Origin: Oncomelania hupensis
Lineage: Eukaryota > Mollusca > Gastropoda > Littorinimorpha > Pomatiopsidae
Length of the DNA stretch: 64,000 nucleotides
Reading direction: 5' to 3'
NCBI GenBank assembly: GCA_036898135.1
Contig: CM072522.1
Span: 8,382,186 to 8,446,185 of the forward strand
Part shown: positions 1-13,400 of the stretch, one piece after another
Numbering within the stretch: position 1 is the stretch's first letter
Layout of the letters: each line of letters begins with the position of its first letter
Notes under the pieces: generated by a model
Told to the model about the DNA's origin: nothing
Seen by the model: the letters and a program-made list of their open reading frames with translations, nothing else
The model's database searches: none
Position numbers and translations under genes: made by a program

Positions 1-358
1 CTTCCTCCTCCTCGTCATCCACCCCTTCTCTTCTTCTTCTTCCTCCTCCTCCTCCTCCTCCTCAGCAGCAGCAGCATCTGGAAACATGACTGTTTGCTTG
101 TAGGTTATATGCACTGGCATTCTCCCCCTCCATTAAATATAACCTCCTTCTCCTCCTCCTTCTCCTCCTTATTATTTTCATCGCCATCATCATCATAAAC
201 ATTATTCTCTTACTGTGCTAGATAAATCCCAAAACATGACTGTTTGCTTCTACGCACTGGCATTCACCTCCGTTCCATTAAATAAAACCGCTTCCTCCTC
301 CTCCTCCTTCTCCTCTATCTCCTCCGCCTCTCAATCCTCCTGCTTCTACTATTCATTG

Positions 359-417
<59 letters not shown>

Positions 418-531
418 GTCGTCGTCTTCCTCCTCCTCCTCCTCTGTCACTGTATAGTACCAGGCAAATCCCGAAACATGACTGTTTGCTTCTACGCACT
501 GGCATTCACCTCCGTTCCATTAAATAAAACA
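1..531 (+). repeat. Three copies of a ~57-bp unit separated by (TCC)n and (CAT)n microsatellites
   Basis: The unit, starting AACATGACTGTTTGCTT and ending CCATTAAATAAAAC, occurs near 83-140, 233-291 and 474-530. The last two are nearly identical. Between them are (CTC)n/(CTT)n and (CAT)n runs, the longest (CAT)n at about 357-418. The 80-codon Ser-rich frame here is microsatellite translation. Confidence 0.75.
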
Positions 532-620
532 ACATCGTCATCCCAGCGACAGGAAAATAACAGGGCAAGTCCCTATACCCTCATCTGACTTGGAAAACAG
601 CGCTAAGCGATTATTGTTCT

Positions 621-664
621 GATGTGATAGTGGTGGTGGTGGTTGATAGTGGTGGTGGTGGTTG
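621..664 (+). repeat. (TGG)n-type short tandem repeat
   Basis: Two copies of GATAGTGGTGGTGGTGGTTG in tandem. The rest of 532-714 shows nothing recognisable. Confidence 0.7.
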
Positions 665-714
665 GAGGGATAGAGGAACTGAGAGAGAGCAAGCGGGCAA
701 AGCTTACGTATTAT

Positions 715-957
715 ATATTATTTCATCGTTCTTATGTAGCGTTTTTCCAGCTCCAGAGCTGTCCGAGGCGCTGGCCGATACAGGAGCGAACCCAAACTGC
801 CCGAGGCGCCCACGTGCTGATTTAGGCGCATCGTCTGACGTCCAGACGACTAAGCACAATTTTGGGCAAACTAGGAAGAAGGAAGGGGGAGGAGGGGAAG
901 GTCCAAAGTTGGCTGGGTGTATTTTGTGTTGAAGGCAACTCACCCGTTTAGGACATG
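715..957 (-). mobile_element. SINE-A fragment (3' half)
   Basis: It matches the 3' part of the tRNA-derived SINE seen complete at 41705-42135: GCGTTTTTCCAGCTC, GGCGCTGGCCGATACAGGA, then GGACATG. It abuts an RTE-like LINE end at 958. Confidence 0.8.
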
Positions 958-1260
958 CCGTTCTGACCTATCCCCCCGTAATTCGAAAGTCGTAGGAGCA
1001 CCACAGATTGTTGTTTAACCAGTGTACTCCATCTTTCTCTGTCCTCAGAAACCCTCATGGCTTCGCTGAATGTCAAGGGAGTCCATTCTAAAATGTTGTC
1101 CTCTCTTCTCTTTTTCTGTCTCCCTCTTCTTCTGCCTCCTTGCACCGTGCCTTGCAGGATGGTCTTTGCTCTGGATGCTCTGATGACATGGCCATACCAT
1201 CGAAGTTTCAGTTTCTTTACCACTGTGAGCATGTCATTGTGTTGTCCAATGACTTGGGTG
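958..1260 (-). mobile_element. RTE-like LINE, 3' end fragment
   Basis: The - strand encodes LTVVKKLKLRWYGHVIRAS, then GGRRRGRQKKRREDN and a WSTLVK tail. This is the C-terminal end of the same non-LTR pol found at 62222-63165. It is 5' truncated. Confidence 0.85.
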
Positions 1261-1262
1261 AT

Positions 1263-1760
1263 CCCCCCGTGGGAGCGCTGGGGGTTTCAGTATAAATAGC
1301 ATCCCCACTTTCTGCAAATTTAGTGCTTTAAATTCCCACTGTCGCTGTCATTCTCCTTTGTTCTTTCTCATTCCTAATCTGTTATATCAATTTACTATAC
1401 TATCTTCTTCTTCGCTAGACCAGTCACCTACCTTTCTTTTCCCCAAAACTCCTCATTTGTATATGAGGTCTGTTGGGTCAGCTTGGGAATATTGGACGTT
1501 TTCTGCCAAATGGATACTGGGGCTTCCAATGATGTTATTATTTAGCAATGTAGGCATTTTATATGTATGTGTTTTGTTGATATTTTATAACGATGTTTGT
1601 ATTCTATTTTGTTTTTGTAAACGGGGGTTCGATAAATTAGAGTATAACCTACGCCTCCCCTGCCTTTATTGAAAAGCGGTCGGCTGGTGGAGCGGATCTT
1701 TTATACGAATCGGGAATATGAGTCCTTTTTGGAACCAAGTTGTCCTGATTTTGTGGAAAA
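1263..1760 (+). mobile_element. Interspersed repeat R1, copy 1 (unclassified)
   Basis: It begins CCCCCCGTGGGAGCGCTGG, has a TATA-like TATAAATAG about 30 bp in, and matches 41098-41646 through to the CCAAGTTGT segment. No coding capacity is seen. A shared left boundary in three copies suggests a defined 5' end. It may be a SINE or a short non-LTR derivative, because copy 2 ends in a LINE-like hairpin and a (CTAA)n tail. Confidence 0.65.
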
Positions 1761-1883
1761 CGGAAAAAGAGAAGAACTAAAGAGTTCTATTTTGTAGAGA
1801 TTGAGGTTTAGGAGGAAGGAAGGAATTTAAAGAAGAGAAGGAGGATGTGGCTGAAATGAGCACTGCATCAGAAGAGAGGTTAT

Positions 1884-1926
<43 letters not shown>

Positions 1927-2945
1927 AATGATGAAGATTAAGAGGAGAGCTAAGAAGATGAAATGAGTTTTCTGGAGATTGTAGAGTAAGAGGAGGAGGA
2001 ATATAAGGAAGAAGAAGAGGAGAAGGAGGATGAAATGAGCAGCGCCTCTGAGGGCTGATGTTTTGTGAATAAATGGATTGGTTATTTACCTGAGGCTATA
2101 AAGGTGTGTGGCGCTCTGTACCTCAAAGAGAAAGCCTGTTTTTAGTGCCGCATTACGCTGCTTTGCCTTCCGTTAGATCAAAACCCTTTTTCTTGTGAGA
2201 CCTTCCTCCTTCCAGTCCACACCCATACCTACGCACGCAGGCATACGCGTTCACTCGAACACATGCGCGTGTAGAAGTGCTCCATCGCACCAGTTTTACA
2301 CATGCTCACGCGCACACACGCACAAACACACACACTTTCTCTCTCTCTCTCCCTCTTTCTCTCCCTGTAGCCTACATATAATGTATGTTGAGTGCCGCTG
2401 TCGGTTTGCTTTTTCTCTAACATAGAGAGAGGGAGGGAGATAGAGGGAAGAGAGAGCTCTAGATAGGGAAGAGGAGAGGGCACATACGTATATAGTTGTA
2501 TGAGCCTGCTACCACACGAACGCAATCTATATATATAAATTGCTTAGCCGGAAGTCCTTCTTCGCCTGTACTGTAAAGTTTGTCCGGTATGGACGCTGAT
2601 CTGGGCGCTGCGGATCGGCCTGCTGTGCGCTCAAAACCCGCGAAATCGTTATAGCTGACATTTCCTTACCGAGCGTTTAACCGTTTCTGAGATAAATAAA
2701 TAAACAAAATGTCCACAAACTGCAATAGCCTCATTCCGCGCGCTTCCGATTCAACCCGGCCGTGTCAAGAACGTGCCGTTCCGTAACACCGCAAATTTTG
2801 TTTTATTTCCATTCAAAACACTTTTGCTATCATGTCACCAATCTTACAAAATTTAGTGTTTAACTAATTAAATTTGATTAATAAAAAATCGATTCGAGGT
2901 TTCAGCATGTTTTCCCATATAGACCAAAAAATTGATGGTCTTTAT
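1761..2945. other. No gene recognised; microsatellite and low-complexity DNA
   Basis: It holds a (GAT)n run at about 1883-1930 in a purine-rich stretch, a CA-rich segment near 2310-2335, and AG-rich DNA near 2424-2480. No exon or element identified. Confidence 0.6.
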
Positions 2946-3027
2946 ACGAAGCCTTGGTAGCTCACTTAGTAAGACATTCTAAGTCTACTGTGCAGGCAAC
3001 CCAAGTTCAAATCTACCGCGGGCCATA
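2946..3027 (+). mobile_element. tRNA-like sequence, probable SINE head
   Basis: TGGTAGCTCACTTAGTAAGAC resembles a Pol III A box and GTTCAAATCTACC a B box, about 45 bp apart. No convincing cloverleaf and an AT-rich 3' flank argue for a SINE head or pseudo-tRNA rather than a tRNA gene. Confidence 0.5.
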
Positions 3028-3098
3028 TTTTTTTTATGTTTTTTTTTTTAACACTACAATATGGATATTTTTTTACGTTTAGGCTTTTTGCTTTTAAC

Positions 3099-3099
<1 letters not shown>

Positions 3100-3159
<60 letters not shown>

Positions 3160-3188
3160 TATTATTATTATTATTATTATTTATAAAC

Positions 3189-3237
<49 letters not shown>

Positions 3238-3316
3238 TATAATTATAATATCTTATATCAAATTTTCTTTTAAAACCTTGGTGTTTTTTATGATTTCTAT
3301 TTGTATTATTCTATAT

Positions 3317-3370
<54 letters not shown>
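3100..3370 (+). repeat. (TTA)n followed by (AAT)n and another (TTA)n
   Basis: (TTA)n at about 3103-3182, complementary (ATA)n at about 3190-3236, and (TTA)n again at about 3318-3370. The first two can pair as a large AT hairpin. Confidence 0.85.
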
Positions 3371-3373
<3 letters not shown>

Positions 3374-3484
3374 AGGATCGGGATGGGGTGGTACGTGTAG
3401 GTAAGAGGGAGCTACGGGTAGGTTTAAATGGACATGGGTAGGCATAACGGGGATACGGGTATATATAAGGGGGTATGGTGATGG

Positions 3485-3939
3485 CAGAGATGCCTAGTAT
3501 TACGGAACGTTCGTAATTTTACGGAAAAACAATAGTTACTACGGAAATACGGAATAATTAGCGAAATTACGGATTTGCAGCGATCAATTTTACGGATTTT
3601 CATAGCGCCGCTGATGCCTATATTTATAGGTTCGTTTGAGGCTCTTATTTTTAACCGCGAAGCTAACGGTTCGTCGGAGGCTTTTTTTGTAACCGTGAAG
3701 CTTGCGCGAAATGTTACGAGAGGTGATCACGTGACCAAGCGAGAGTTCTAAAATGGCTTCCAAACGAAAGCACAAAACCGAGGAGTCTGACAGTGAAATA
3801 GAATTTAGTTTTTTGCTTAGTTTTTGTGTGTTTATATTAGCTTTAAAAGAATTACTGATGATTACTTAAAAATGTTCCAAAATTACTGAAAACAAGTTGC
3901 CAAAGTACTGAGAGGCATCAAGGCGCCTAGGCATCTCTG
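3485..3939 (+). mobile_element. hAT-like TIR transposon remnant/MITE, 455 bp
   Basis: Perfect 13-bp terminal inverted repeats CAGAGATGCCTAG / CTAGGCATCTCTG are flanked by the direct repeat TGATGG (3479-3484, 3940-3945). The CAGAGATGCC start is hAT-like, although hAT normally makes 8-bp duplications and only 6 bp match here. The left end carries six TACGGA motifs within about 100 bp; the right end has three TACTGA motifs. A 38-codon frame at 3753-3869 beginning MASKRKHKTEESDSE may be a leftover protein start. Confidence 0.7.
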
Positions 3940-3983
3940 TGATGGTCGATTCCTTTCATCCATACCTGCGAAACGATCAACGG

Positions 3984-4135
3984 GGAAGTATCAAGGAGGG
4001 TACAGTTAGGAACCAAGGGGGTATGGAAGGTATCAAGGGGGTATGGGGAGGTATCAAGTGGGTTCGGGGAGGTATCAAGGGGGTATGGTGAGGCATCATG
4101 GGGGGGGGACGGGAAGATATCGGGAGGGGGGGGGG
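3984..4135 (+). repeat. G-rich minisatellite, ~22-bp unit
   Basis: About six to seven degenerate copies of AGGTATCAAGGGGGTATGGG. The final copies decay into G homopolymers. Related GGGTATGGTGATGG sequence lies just left of the TIR element. Confidence 0.75.
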
Positions 4136-4369
4136 GGCATGGGAACCTGTGTACCCTGGCTTGCCAGGGTACAAAACCACTAGTAAAGTATAAACGCACG
4201 CATGTACAGGTATATTCAACGCAGCTTTTACTTCAGAAGATGAACACGTTTTTCCTTTGAGACCCGCCCTTCGGTTCTGTTCACGTTTACGCGCACCTCG
4301 CTATGGACTAACACATTGACGGCCCTCTCTGTGGGACTCTGCGAACTGGATATTTACTTGATCATCATC

Positions 4370-4590
4370 TGATAAATGCACTTATCTGTAGATATTGCAA
4401 TCTGCAGACTTCATCTCAAACTGCTCCAACCTGCAGCCTTCATCTGAACGTTCGCGAATCTGCAACCTTCGTCTGAAAAATGTCTTAACCTGCGAGCAAG
4501 GGTATAACCCCGTAGGGTGATCTGAAAAGACGCTGTAGCTGCGAATTTCATCTGAAAATGCGCTAATCTGCAAACACCATCTGAAAATGC
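4370..4590 (+). repeat. Degenerate ~30-bp tandem repeat
   Basis: The recurring core CTTCATCTGAAAATGC followed by TAATCTGCAA appears about six times with substitutions. Stop codons in all frames; not coding. Confidence 0.6.
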
Positions 4591-4802
4591 CCACCTGTAC
4601 GGCTGTATTCATACATCTTTCTTTCATTTGACGTGGAAAGTAAGTTGTTCCGATAGTACAGGAATCTGCTTGGTTGTATGGATCTGTATTTAATCATTGG
4701 ATTCACCGTATTTATTATTTCATTTTCCACTTTATTTCTCACCTGGAGGACACCGCGCATTTTGTAAGAATTGAACGCGCTATACAAATGAATGAGCGAA
4801 CC

Positions 4803-4915
4803 GAGCAATCATACTGCTAAGATGGACAAGGGAAAATGACTCATTATGGCATTGGAACCTGGTTCATCGGTGTGCCAGGCGAAGGCTCTTACCACTGTGA
4901 GCTACGGCGGTGGAA
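4803..4915 (-). mobile_element. SINE-B (tRNA-derived), truncated
   Basis: On the - strand the head GTAGCTCACAGTGGTAAGAGC (A box), GCCTGGCAC and a degraded B box (GGTTCCAATGCC) are followed by a body ending CAGTATGATTGCTC. It matches the interrupted copy at 45416-46868. Confidence 0.65.
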
Positions 4916-7071
<2,156 letters not shown>

Positions 7072-7428
7072 TCCCCCCTCCAACACACCCTTATCTCCGT
7101 ATTATTTTCTTCTGTCAATCTTTGGTTCAGTCTATCAAGACGCGTGATGATAGAGAAGATAGAGCGATACATCATCTGCAAACTGTATTACAGTAGGATG
7201 GCTGAAAAGTGTGTTGTTTCTTCATCTCCCTCCCCCACCCACCCTTTTTTTCTTTCAGGAAAGTGTAGTATGATATTTTTGTCCCCTTATTTTTTTGGGT
7301 TTCTTTTTCTTTCCTTTTTTTTTTAATCACAATTAAAAAAACACAACTAACATTAAAAATTTTTTTTGCTCTCTGATGCTGAATCTCTTCCCGCCCCCCT
7401 TCATCCCTCCTTCCCCAGCCTCCATCCC

Positions 7429-7430
<2 letters not shown>

Positions 7431-7480
<50 letters not shown>
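7431..7480 (+). repeat. (CT)n microsatellite
   Basis: 25 perfect units. A (CA)n-rich stretch follows at about 7725-7775. Otherwise 7070-8450 shows no gene. Confidence 0.95.
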
Positions 7481-7484
<4 letters not shown>

Positions 7485-7729
7485 CCCCCCTCCCCACTCT
7501 TTCTATATCGTTCTCTTTCTTCTCATCATATCCCTCTCTCTCTCTCTCCCTTCCTCCGTGTGTTTGGGCGGTGTTGACGGCGGTGCTGATTTTGTCAGAA
7601 AGGTTTTCAGTGAGACGAGCTTTAACAGGTGGGAGGGATACTCATTCCTCATGTGACGGGTCTGTTGGCGTACCTGCATATCATCATCGGATGTGGCGTT
7701 TGCTGCACACGCAAACACAACTCACACAT

Positions 7730-7760
<31 letters not shown>

Positions 7761-8454
7761 CCCACCCCTACACACACTATAATCTCATACACGCCCCTCC
7801 CCTTTTCCTCTTACGCACACAAGCATGCTGAATACAGCTGAATAGTTTGAAACCTTGACCAGCGCCAATTTTGTCATCATGCGAGCACAATCGCCAGAAC
7901 ATTTGACCAAGTTTTATAATTATGGGTCTCATCTCTGTCAAAACTGTATGACTATGTGTGTGTGGTAGAAAAATACTACAATGTAGAAAGTCTTCAGAAA
8001 ATTATGAAAATATGAGTGGAAAGTTTTAAAACGTTAATGAGAATGTGTGTGGGAAATCCTTAGAAATGTATGAGATTGTGTGTGGAAAATCCGTGGGATG
8101 TGTCTTGAGAATCCATTGACTAACTATCCTTACTATGCTTGTTGAACATTTTCAGAAACACTTGACCAAACTCCTTCAAGGTTAGCATCCCAGTGGGGAT
8201 AGCAAGGTCTAGACGATTCCTCGATAGTCTGCGGTACACCAACCTTACAGTGGTGAAGTCTACAGATTGTAACTTCAAGGTCAAGAACTGTTCAGACAAG
8301 TGAGGGCAGGTGCCGCACCTCTTAACCTGTGACGAAATCATAGTCTTGTGTTCAGATTGCGAGCAGCACGTGTCGGCTAGTAGGCCAGAAGCTGCCAGCC
8401 ATCTGTTCGGGACGTTAGCAAGCTGGCCAAAGATGGCGAAAACCCAGCGTGAGG

Positions 8455-9165
8455 TCAAAATGAGCAACATGTTTCGCGTTTTGTGACGTTAAACTAGCAA
8501 CATATCGATGTTTATTTCTGTGACGTAAGATAAGCGATAGATTCCAGTGTGTGTGTTTGTGTGTGTGTGTGCGCCTGCCTCCCCCACCCACCCCCCTCAA
8601 CTTCCCCAATGCCAATATAGCAAGAGATTAAGTTTAATGACGTAAGAATGGCAGCAGGTTGTAACGGTTTTGAGGTAGAGTTTGGTTCTAAGACGATCCA
8701 AGCTTTCTGACATAATTATAACATGATAATAGCAATAAGTCACAAGTGTCGCGACGTATTAAAAGTTATTAATAACAAGCTCCATTCATTGTGTCGTTAA
8801 AATAAAATGTTCCAAGTACTGTGTTATTAAAATAGACCAGGCTTCGATGATATAAAACTTGAATTAGCATTCAGGTGTTGTCACGTAACGTAGGTCCCAA
8901 GCTGGCGTCTTTGAACATGAGTTCGGGTCAGATTTCGACCAGAGCTTTGAGCAGCTCTTTGAGCTAGTAAATATTATTTTTACGTTCTGTTCGTTTTAGG
9001 ATACTTTTCCAGGCGTTGTGACGAAAAAATAGCGACTAGCTTCGTGTTCAGTGACGTAAAACTGATTAATAGGTTTCCACGTTTTGTGACGAGGTAAAAA
9101 TAGCAAAACATTCCAGGTATTGTGAGGTATAGGGTATAATTAGCACCAGGTTTGAGGACTGGTGT
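8455..9165 (+). repeat. Diverged tandem array with TGACGT-containing units
   Basis: Recurring blocks of the form TTCCAxGTxTTGTGACG followed by TAAAAATAGCAA occur near 8471, 8520, 8638, 9015, 9051, 9082 and 9111. The unit is roughly 45 bp, with the middle much decayed and interrupted by a (GT)n run near 8550. Confidence 0.5.
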
Positions 9166-9904
9166 GCAGAGAGCGCGCTGCACGTGTGTGTTATGAGGTC
9201 AGAAAGCGGCAAGGCCACGGGAGGGCGTGTGCGCCATGTGTACACGGCAGCTGCCCCAGTCTGGGTCTGAGATCTGTCTGGCATACAAGACACACACACA
9301 TGTTCTGTGCATCATCCTTTGGCAGGCCGGCCTGTGGTGTGTGGGGGAGGCAGGGAGAGCGTTTCTCTGTCTCTGTGTGGGAGAGATTGGGTGATAGCAG
9401 ACAGCTGGAAATGTTCGCAAGTCCTCCACACACTAGACAACAGGTTCCCCCCACAGCTGCTTGGGGGCCTGGTAAATAAACACAGCTGTACCTGTGGCCA
9501 ACATGGCAAAAGTCTGCCAGGCTAATTTCTGACACCCACACTTAACTAATTCTGTTTGCTGACACTGTTATAGATTGCAGGATCTAGGAAGCGATGTAGC
9601 TGATCTGTGTGCACATCATAGCCAACAATGGCGCCTCTGCCTCGCGCAAGATAACTCAATAGCTTGCACGTTAAGTGAGGCAGAGGCGTCAGTCGACAGC
9701 ATCAATGACTGAATGGAGATAGTTTCCTTCTTGACCCTCTATACTGTTTCTGTTTATATAATTTTGTTTTGGATTGAATTCAGTGTAGAGCGCTTGCCAA
9801 TGTAAGCACTTTGGAGCCTAAGATCGACTATTTATCCCATCTTTAATCTACGATCTTTAATTTTAATTGTATTTATTTTATTTTTTTATTGTTGGGTTTG
9901 ATGG
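9166..9904. other. No gene recognised
   Basis: Several overlapping open frames on both strands at 9160-9540 reflect locally GC-rich sequence. No splice sites or motif support coding. Confidence 0.5.
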
Positions 9905-9929
9905 GGTGGGTGGGATGGGAGGGCGCAGT

Positions 9930-10110
9930 AGCGAAACACTAGAAATGTTTTATGTTAAGCAACGTGGAGCAGAGTTAGTACTTGGATGGGTGACCACTGA
10001 ATGTTGAGCAGAGTTAGTACTTGGATGGGTGACCACTGAATGTTGAACCATAACCATGCAGGCAGTGGTTCCAAACTGGTTGACGGAAGGAAACCAAAAA
10101 AAAAAAGAAT
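9930..10110 (+). mobile_element. 5S-rRNA-related SINE with duplicated C-box segment
   Basis: GTTAAGCAACGTGGAGC resembles the 5S A box and GTTAGTACTTGGATGGGTGACC is essentially the 5S intermediate element/C box. A 39-bp unit carrying the latter is present twice in perfect tandem (9969-10007, 10008-10046). An A-rich tail follows at about 10095. A whole 5S gene is not present. Confidence 0.65.
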
Positions 10111-10134
10111 AACACTGATGTCCAGGCAAGCGAC

Positions 10135-10432
10135 CCCCTCCCCCTACTACTTCGGAGGAGAGTATAGCCCGAGGTGTAGTCTGTTCACGCACGCGTTCCA
10201 TCGCACCGGTTTTTAAAGATCCTGACGCTCATGTTCTAGACGGATGAGTGCCAGCTACACCTACACACCCGGCCAGCATAATTAAGGTCCTTTTCCCCCC
10301 ATCCACGGTCGTCTAGGATGGTGCTCACTCGCTGGTCTGGGCCTCAGACTATGCGCTACAATTGGCAGGACGTGGACACCTCAGGCGGCTTCAATTAGAT
10401 TCTGTATCAGGCAGCGCCTTGAGCAAATGCTG
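10135..10432 (+). mobile_element. SINE-A, 5'-truncated
   Basis: It starts in CTACTTCGGAGGAGAGTATA and runs through GATCCTGACGCTCATGTTCT to GCAGCGCCTTGAGC, parallel to the full copy at 46366. It follows directly on the 5S-related SINE. Confidence 0.8.
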
Positions 10433-13400
10433 AACTGGAATAACGTTGTATTACAACTATACCAGAAATACATTTTTTTTTAAATCAACAAAGGCAAAGA
10501 AAACCAGGAGGGGTTGAAACTAAAGCGATATTGAAATTTAATGAGGTTGGGAAATGAAAGGAGTCGTACAGAAGAAATGTTACAATATTATATAATTATG
10601 TACTTTCGCGGGGTGTGTTGCAGTTTATTGTTTAAAGGCAACTTCAGTGTATGAAGGGTTCGTTTGAAGGAAATTGGCATCAAGACAAAATATAACCGTA
10701 TTCTGTTTAAGTCATTTGGTGGGATGCTTTGCCTTTTCTATATAGACCAGGGGTATGTTTTATTGTGTGAACCGCCTAATGCATAAAACGTTCCTACTTT
10801 GGGTGAGGCTGTCAGGGAAACGTTTTCTGTTAACGCCATTGCCGTAAAGTCTTACCGCTTTCAGAAGTCAAGAAGAATGAGAAGATGGCATAGCAGTTTG
10901 GGAGAAAGTTAAAAGAAGTGTTAAGATGAGGAAGGGGGAAAAAAAGAAGTAGTAGTAGTTGTAGTCCAGTAATATTGCACACAGCTACATGGAAGAAGGA
11001 AAAAGGAGGAGAGGAAGAAAAAGAGTATTTCGAGTAGTATTGTACACAGCTGCTTCAACTTGAACGGAAGCAAAGCAGAACAAGATGATGAAGAAGAAGA
11101 ACACGGTATTCGTACAGAATGTGGCGTGGGGTAGTTTTACTGTTAGATCACTTATTAAGTAGGAAGGGGTTATTGTTCCCAGACTAAGAAGGAAGAAGGC
11201 GTTGTGTTCTGGTTTAGGTTACACCATCATTTCATTCAGTACAGCAGGGAGGTCTTCCTCTAGTACAACATTGTACAGGTGGTATACAGAGCCTGTACAG
11301 ATGCTCACGCTCAGATGGTGTTCACAGCTGCCCGCTTCTGGCCTTGTACGTTGACCTTGCCATAACTAACACGTGCGCCCAGCCATCTGCACGCAGCCAC
11401 TACACATGCCCCGACAGCTTTTGCAGGCAAGGTACTGGCGCTACCAGCATTAGGACACTTGCACTACGAAACTGCTCCACCAAATCCATTTGTGCTGAAT
11501 GAAGTTTTTTTTCCTAAGCTGATTTTTTTTAAATGGTGGAGGGAAGGAGGGGGGTGGTGCAGTGTAGAGAGGGGGGGGGGGAGGGGGATCCGAAGTTGCG
11601 TAACTATTGATGCTAGCGCACTATTGGGAAAATTGATAGAACTTGTGTGTTGTGTGAAATGGCCATCTGTATCTAGGGCACAAACCCACAAATGCAAACC
11701 ACAGGCAGCAGAAGGGACGATAGATCTCTTTCCTATCATTTTCTCATCCTCCCGAGAAAAGCATCTACGAAGGATTAAATCCCAGATACTATCAAAAAAC
11801 TCCAGTACCATCTATTGAGGCGAGACGTTCTACACACTCTTTCTACACCCTGATAGAATTTAGCTGCCAGTTTGAGCTTAAAAAAAGAAAAGAAAAGAAA
11901 AAAGCAGTTTTTGTAGCAAATTGTTTTCGACAGTTTTTAGAGGGCAGTGTAGGAAAAGCATCCCGTCAACCTTCGTGGTTTTTAGTAAGGTTTTATTTAG
12001 TAACTGTAGTTTTAGTAAGTAGCCAGCTTAGTAGCCAGTGGTTTTCTACATTTGCCCTGAAGAATTGCGTCTATAGATTTGGGGGGGCATGGAAGGGAAA
12101 GAAAGGGGGTGTCAACAGAGGCGGAAGATTTGCTCTTGAGAGGAGTAAGAAGATAGTTATTGAGAGGAGTAGAAAGGTGTTGGAGCAGCAGCGTGTATAG
12201 CTTTAGCCTGCAGCATCCTCTCTCTACAGTGGACTTTTAGGGATCGCTGTACTTTGGGGGCTGCAGTCTATCTTTCTTTGTTTCTAGAACAGGGGCGTGT
12301 GTGCATTGAAAAGTCAAAGTCTGCAGTGGTGTGTGTGCGCGTGCTGTGCGTGCAGGCAGGAGGTTTGCAGACTTTTGGTTCCAAGCTACGCACACACAGG
12401 TGTATCGTCTCTCTCCTTCTGCCAAGTCTTTGCCTGCCTTTTTGCCGCCAGCCTCACTTTCCCCATCCCCCCTTTCTTACTCTACCCCTTCTCCCCGCCC
12501 CTCCCACCCCCTCCCCTCCTCTCACCCATCTCTCTAACTTCGTCTCTGGCTCATTCTGCTCTTCTCTTCATTCTTCCCTTGCTTTTCTCAGGTCTCTTTC
12601 TCCAGGCTTTTGCCCGCTACCTCACACTCCTGTTCTTCTCGCGATTTTCCATTCCCCAGCATCTCTGTTCTGGAATAAAGCTTAATTCTCAGCCCTTACT
12701 GCCGTTACTGTTCTTCTGCTATTTTCTGCGGGTTTTTTCCCTCGCAATTTTTTTTACACTGGGCTACAAGTCCGTTTATTCACCTCTCTCTTCTTTGGGC
12801 AAACGAAAGCGCCTTTTCCCACTGTTTTCTGTTTTGCTGTTGCAGTGAGTAATTTGTCTCTGTCTGTCTGTCTGTCTCTCTGTCTGTCTCTCCCCCTCAT
12901 CTCTGCCTCTCTGATTCAATGACGGGAGGATGGGGTCAGAGGGGAGAGTTTGGATATTGAAAGCAACCGAGGTAGTAAAAAAAAAAAAAATGGAGCGTAA
13001 ACTGAACTACCTGTGCGTCTAGCGCGCACGCACACACACACGCACGCACACACACACACACACATGCAGCATCACTTTCTTATGTTTATTTGTATTGTTA
13101 GTTTTAGAAATCTTGAACACATGTTAGCGTAGCAGAATTATATATATGTTAAATTTCTCATTGTGTTGCTGGGGTGCCTCATTTTTGGGGGGTCTCGGCC
13201 CTGTGTTCTGGGAGAGTGGAAAGCAGCAAGGGAAGCGATGGCGCGAATCTGGAATGCTACATACCGTTGCTCCTTTCCCCTTTTCCCATTGGAAGTTACT
13301 CTCAAAGAAAATGCTACACGCGAGCCAAGGAGGTCATACGGCTTAGTAGAGCAGCGCTGGAGAACAGAGAGACAGAGACACAGAGATGGCGGACGGTCCA

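Noticed and set aside
3100..3370. CRISPR-like or regularly spaced repeat arrays among the tandem repeats
   Set aside because: Simple trinucleotide and minisatellite repeats without unique spacers; eukaryotic sequence.
9960..10046. 5S rRNA gene
   Set aside because: Only the internal promoter region is 5S-like; the 5' and 3' ends of 5S rRNA are missing.
11459..11818. 119- and 115-codon overlapping frames on both strands
   Set aside because: They mirror each other over G/C runs; no recognisable domain or splice structure.
12297..12848. 183-codon open frame
   Set aside because: It comes from a pyrimidine-rich stretch with Ser/Leu/Pro bias and overlaps two other open frames; no splice context or domain.
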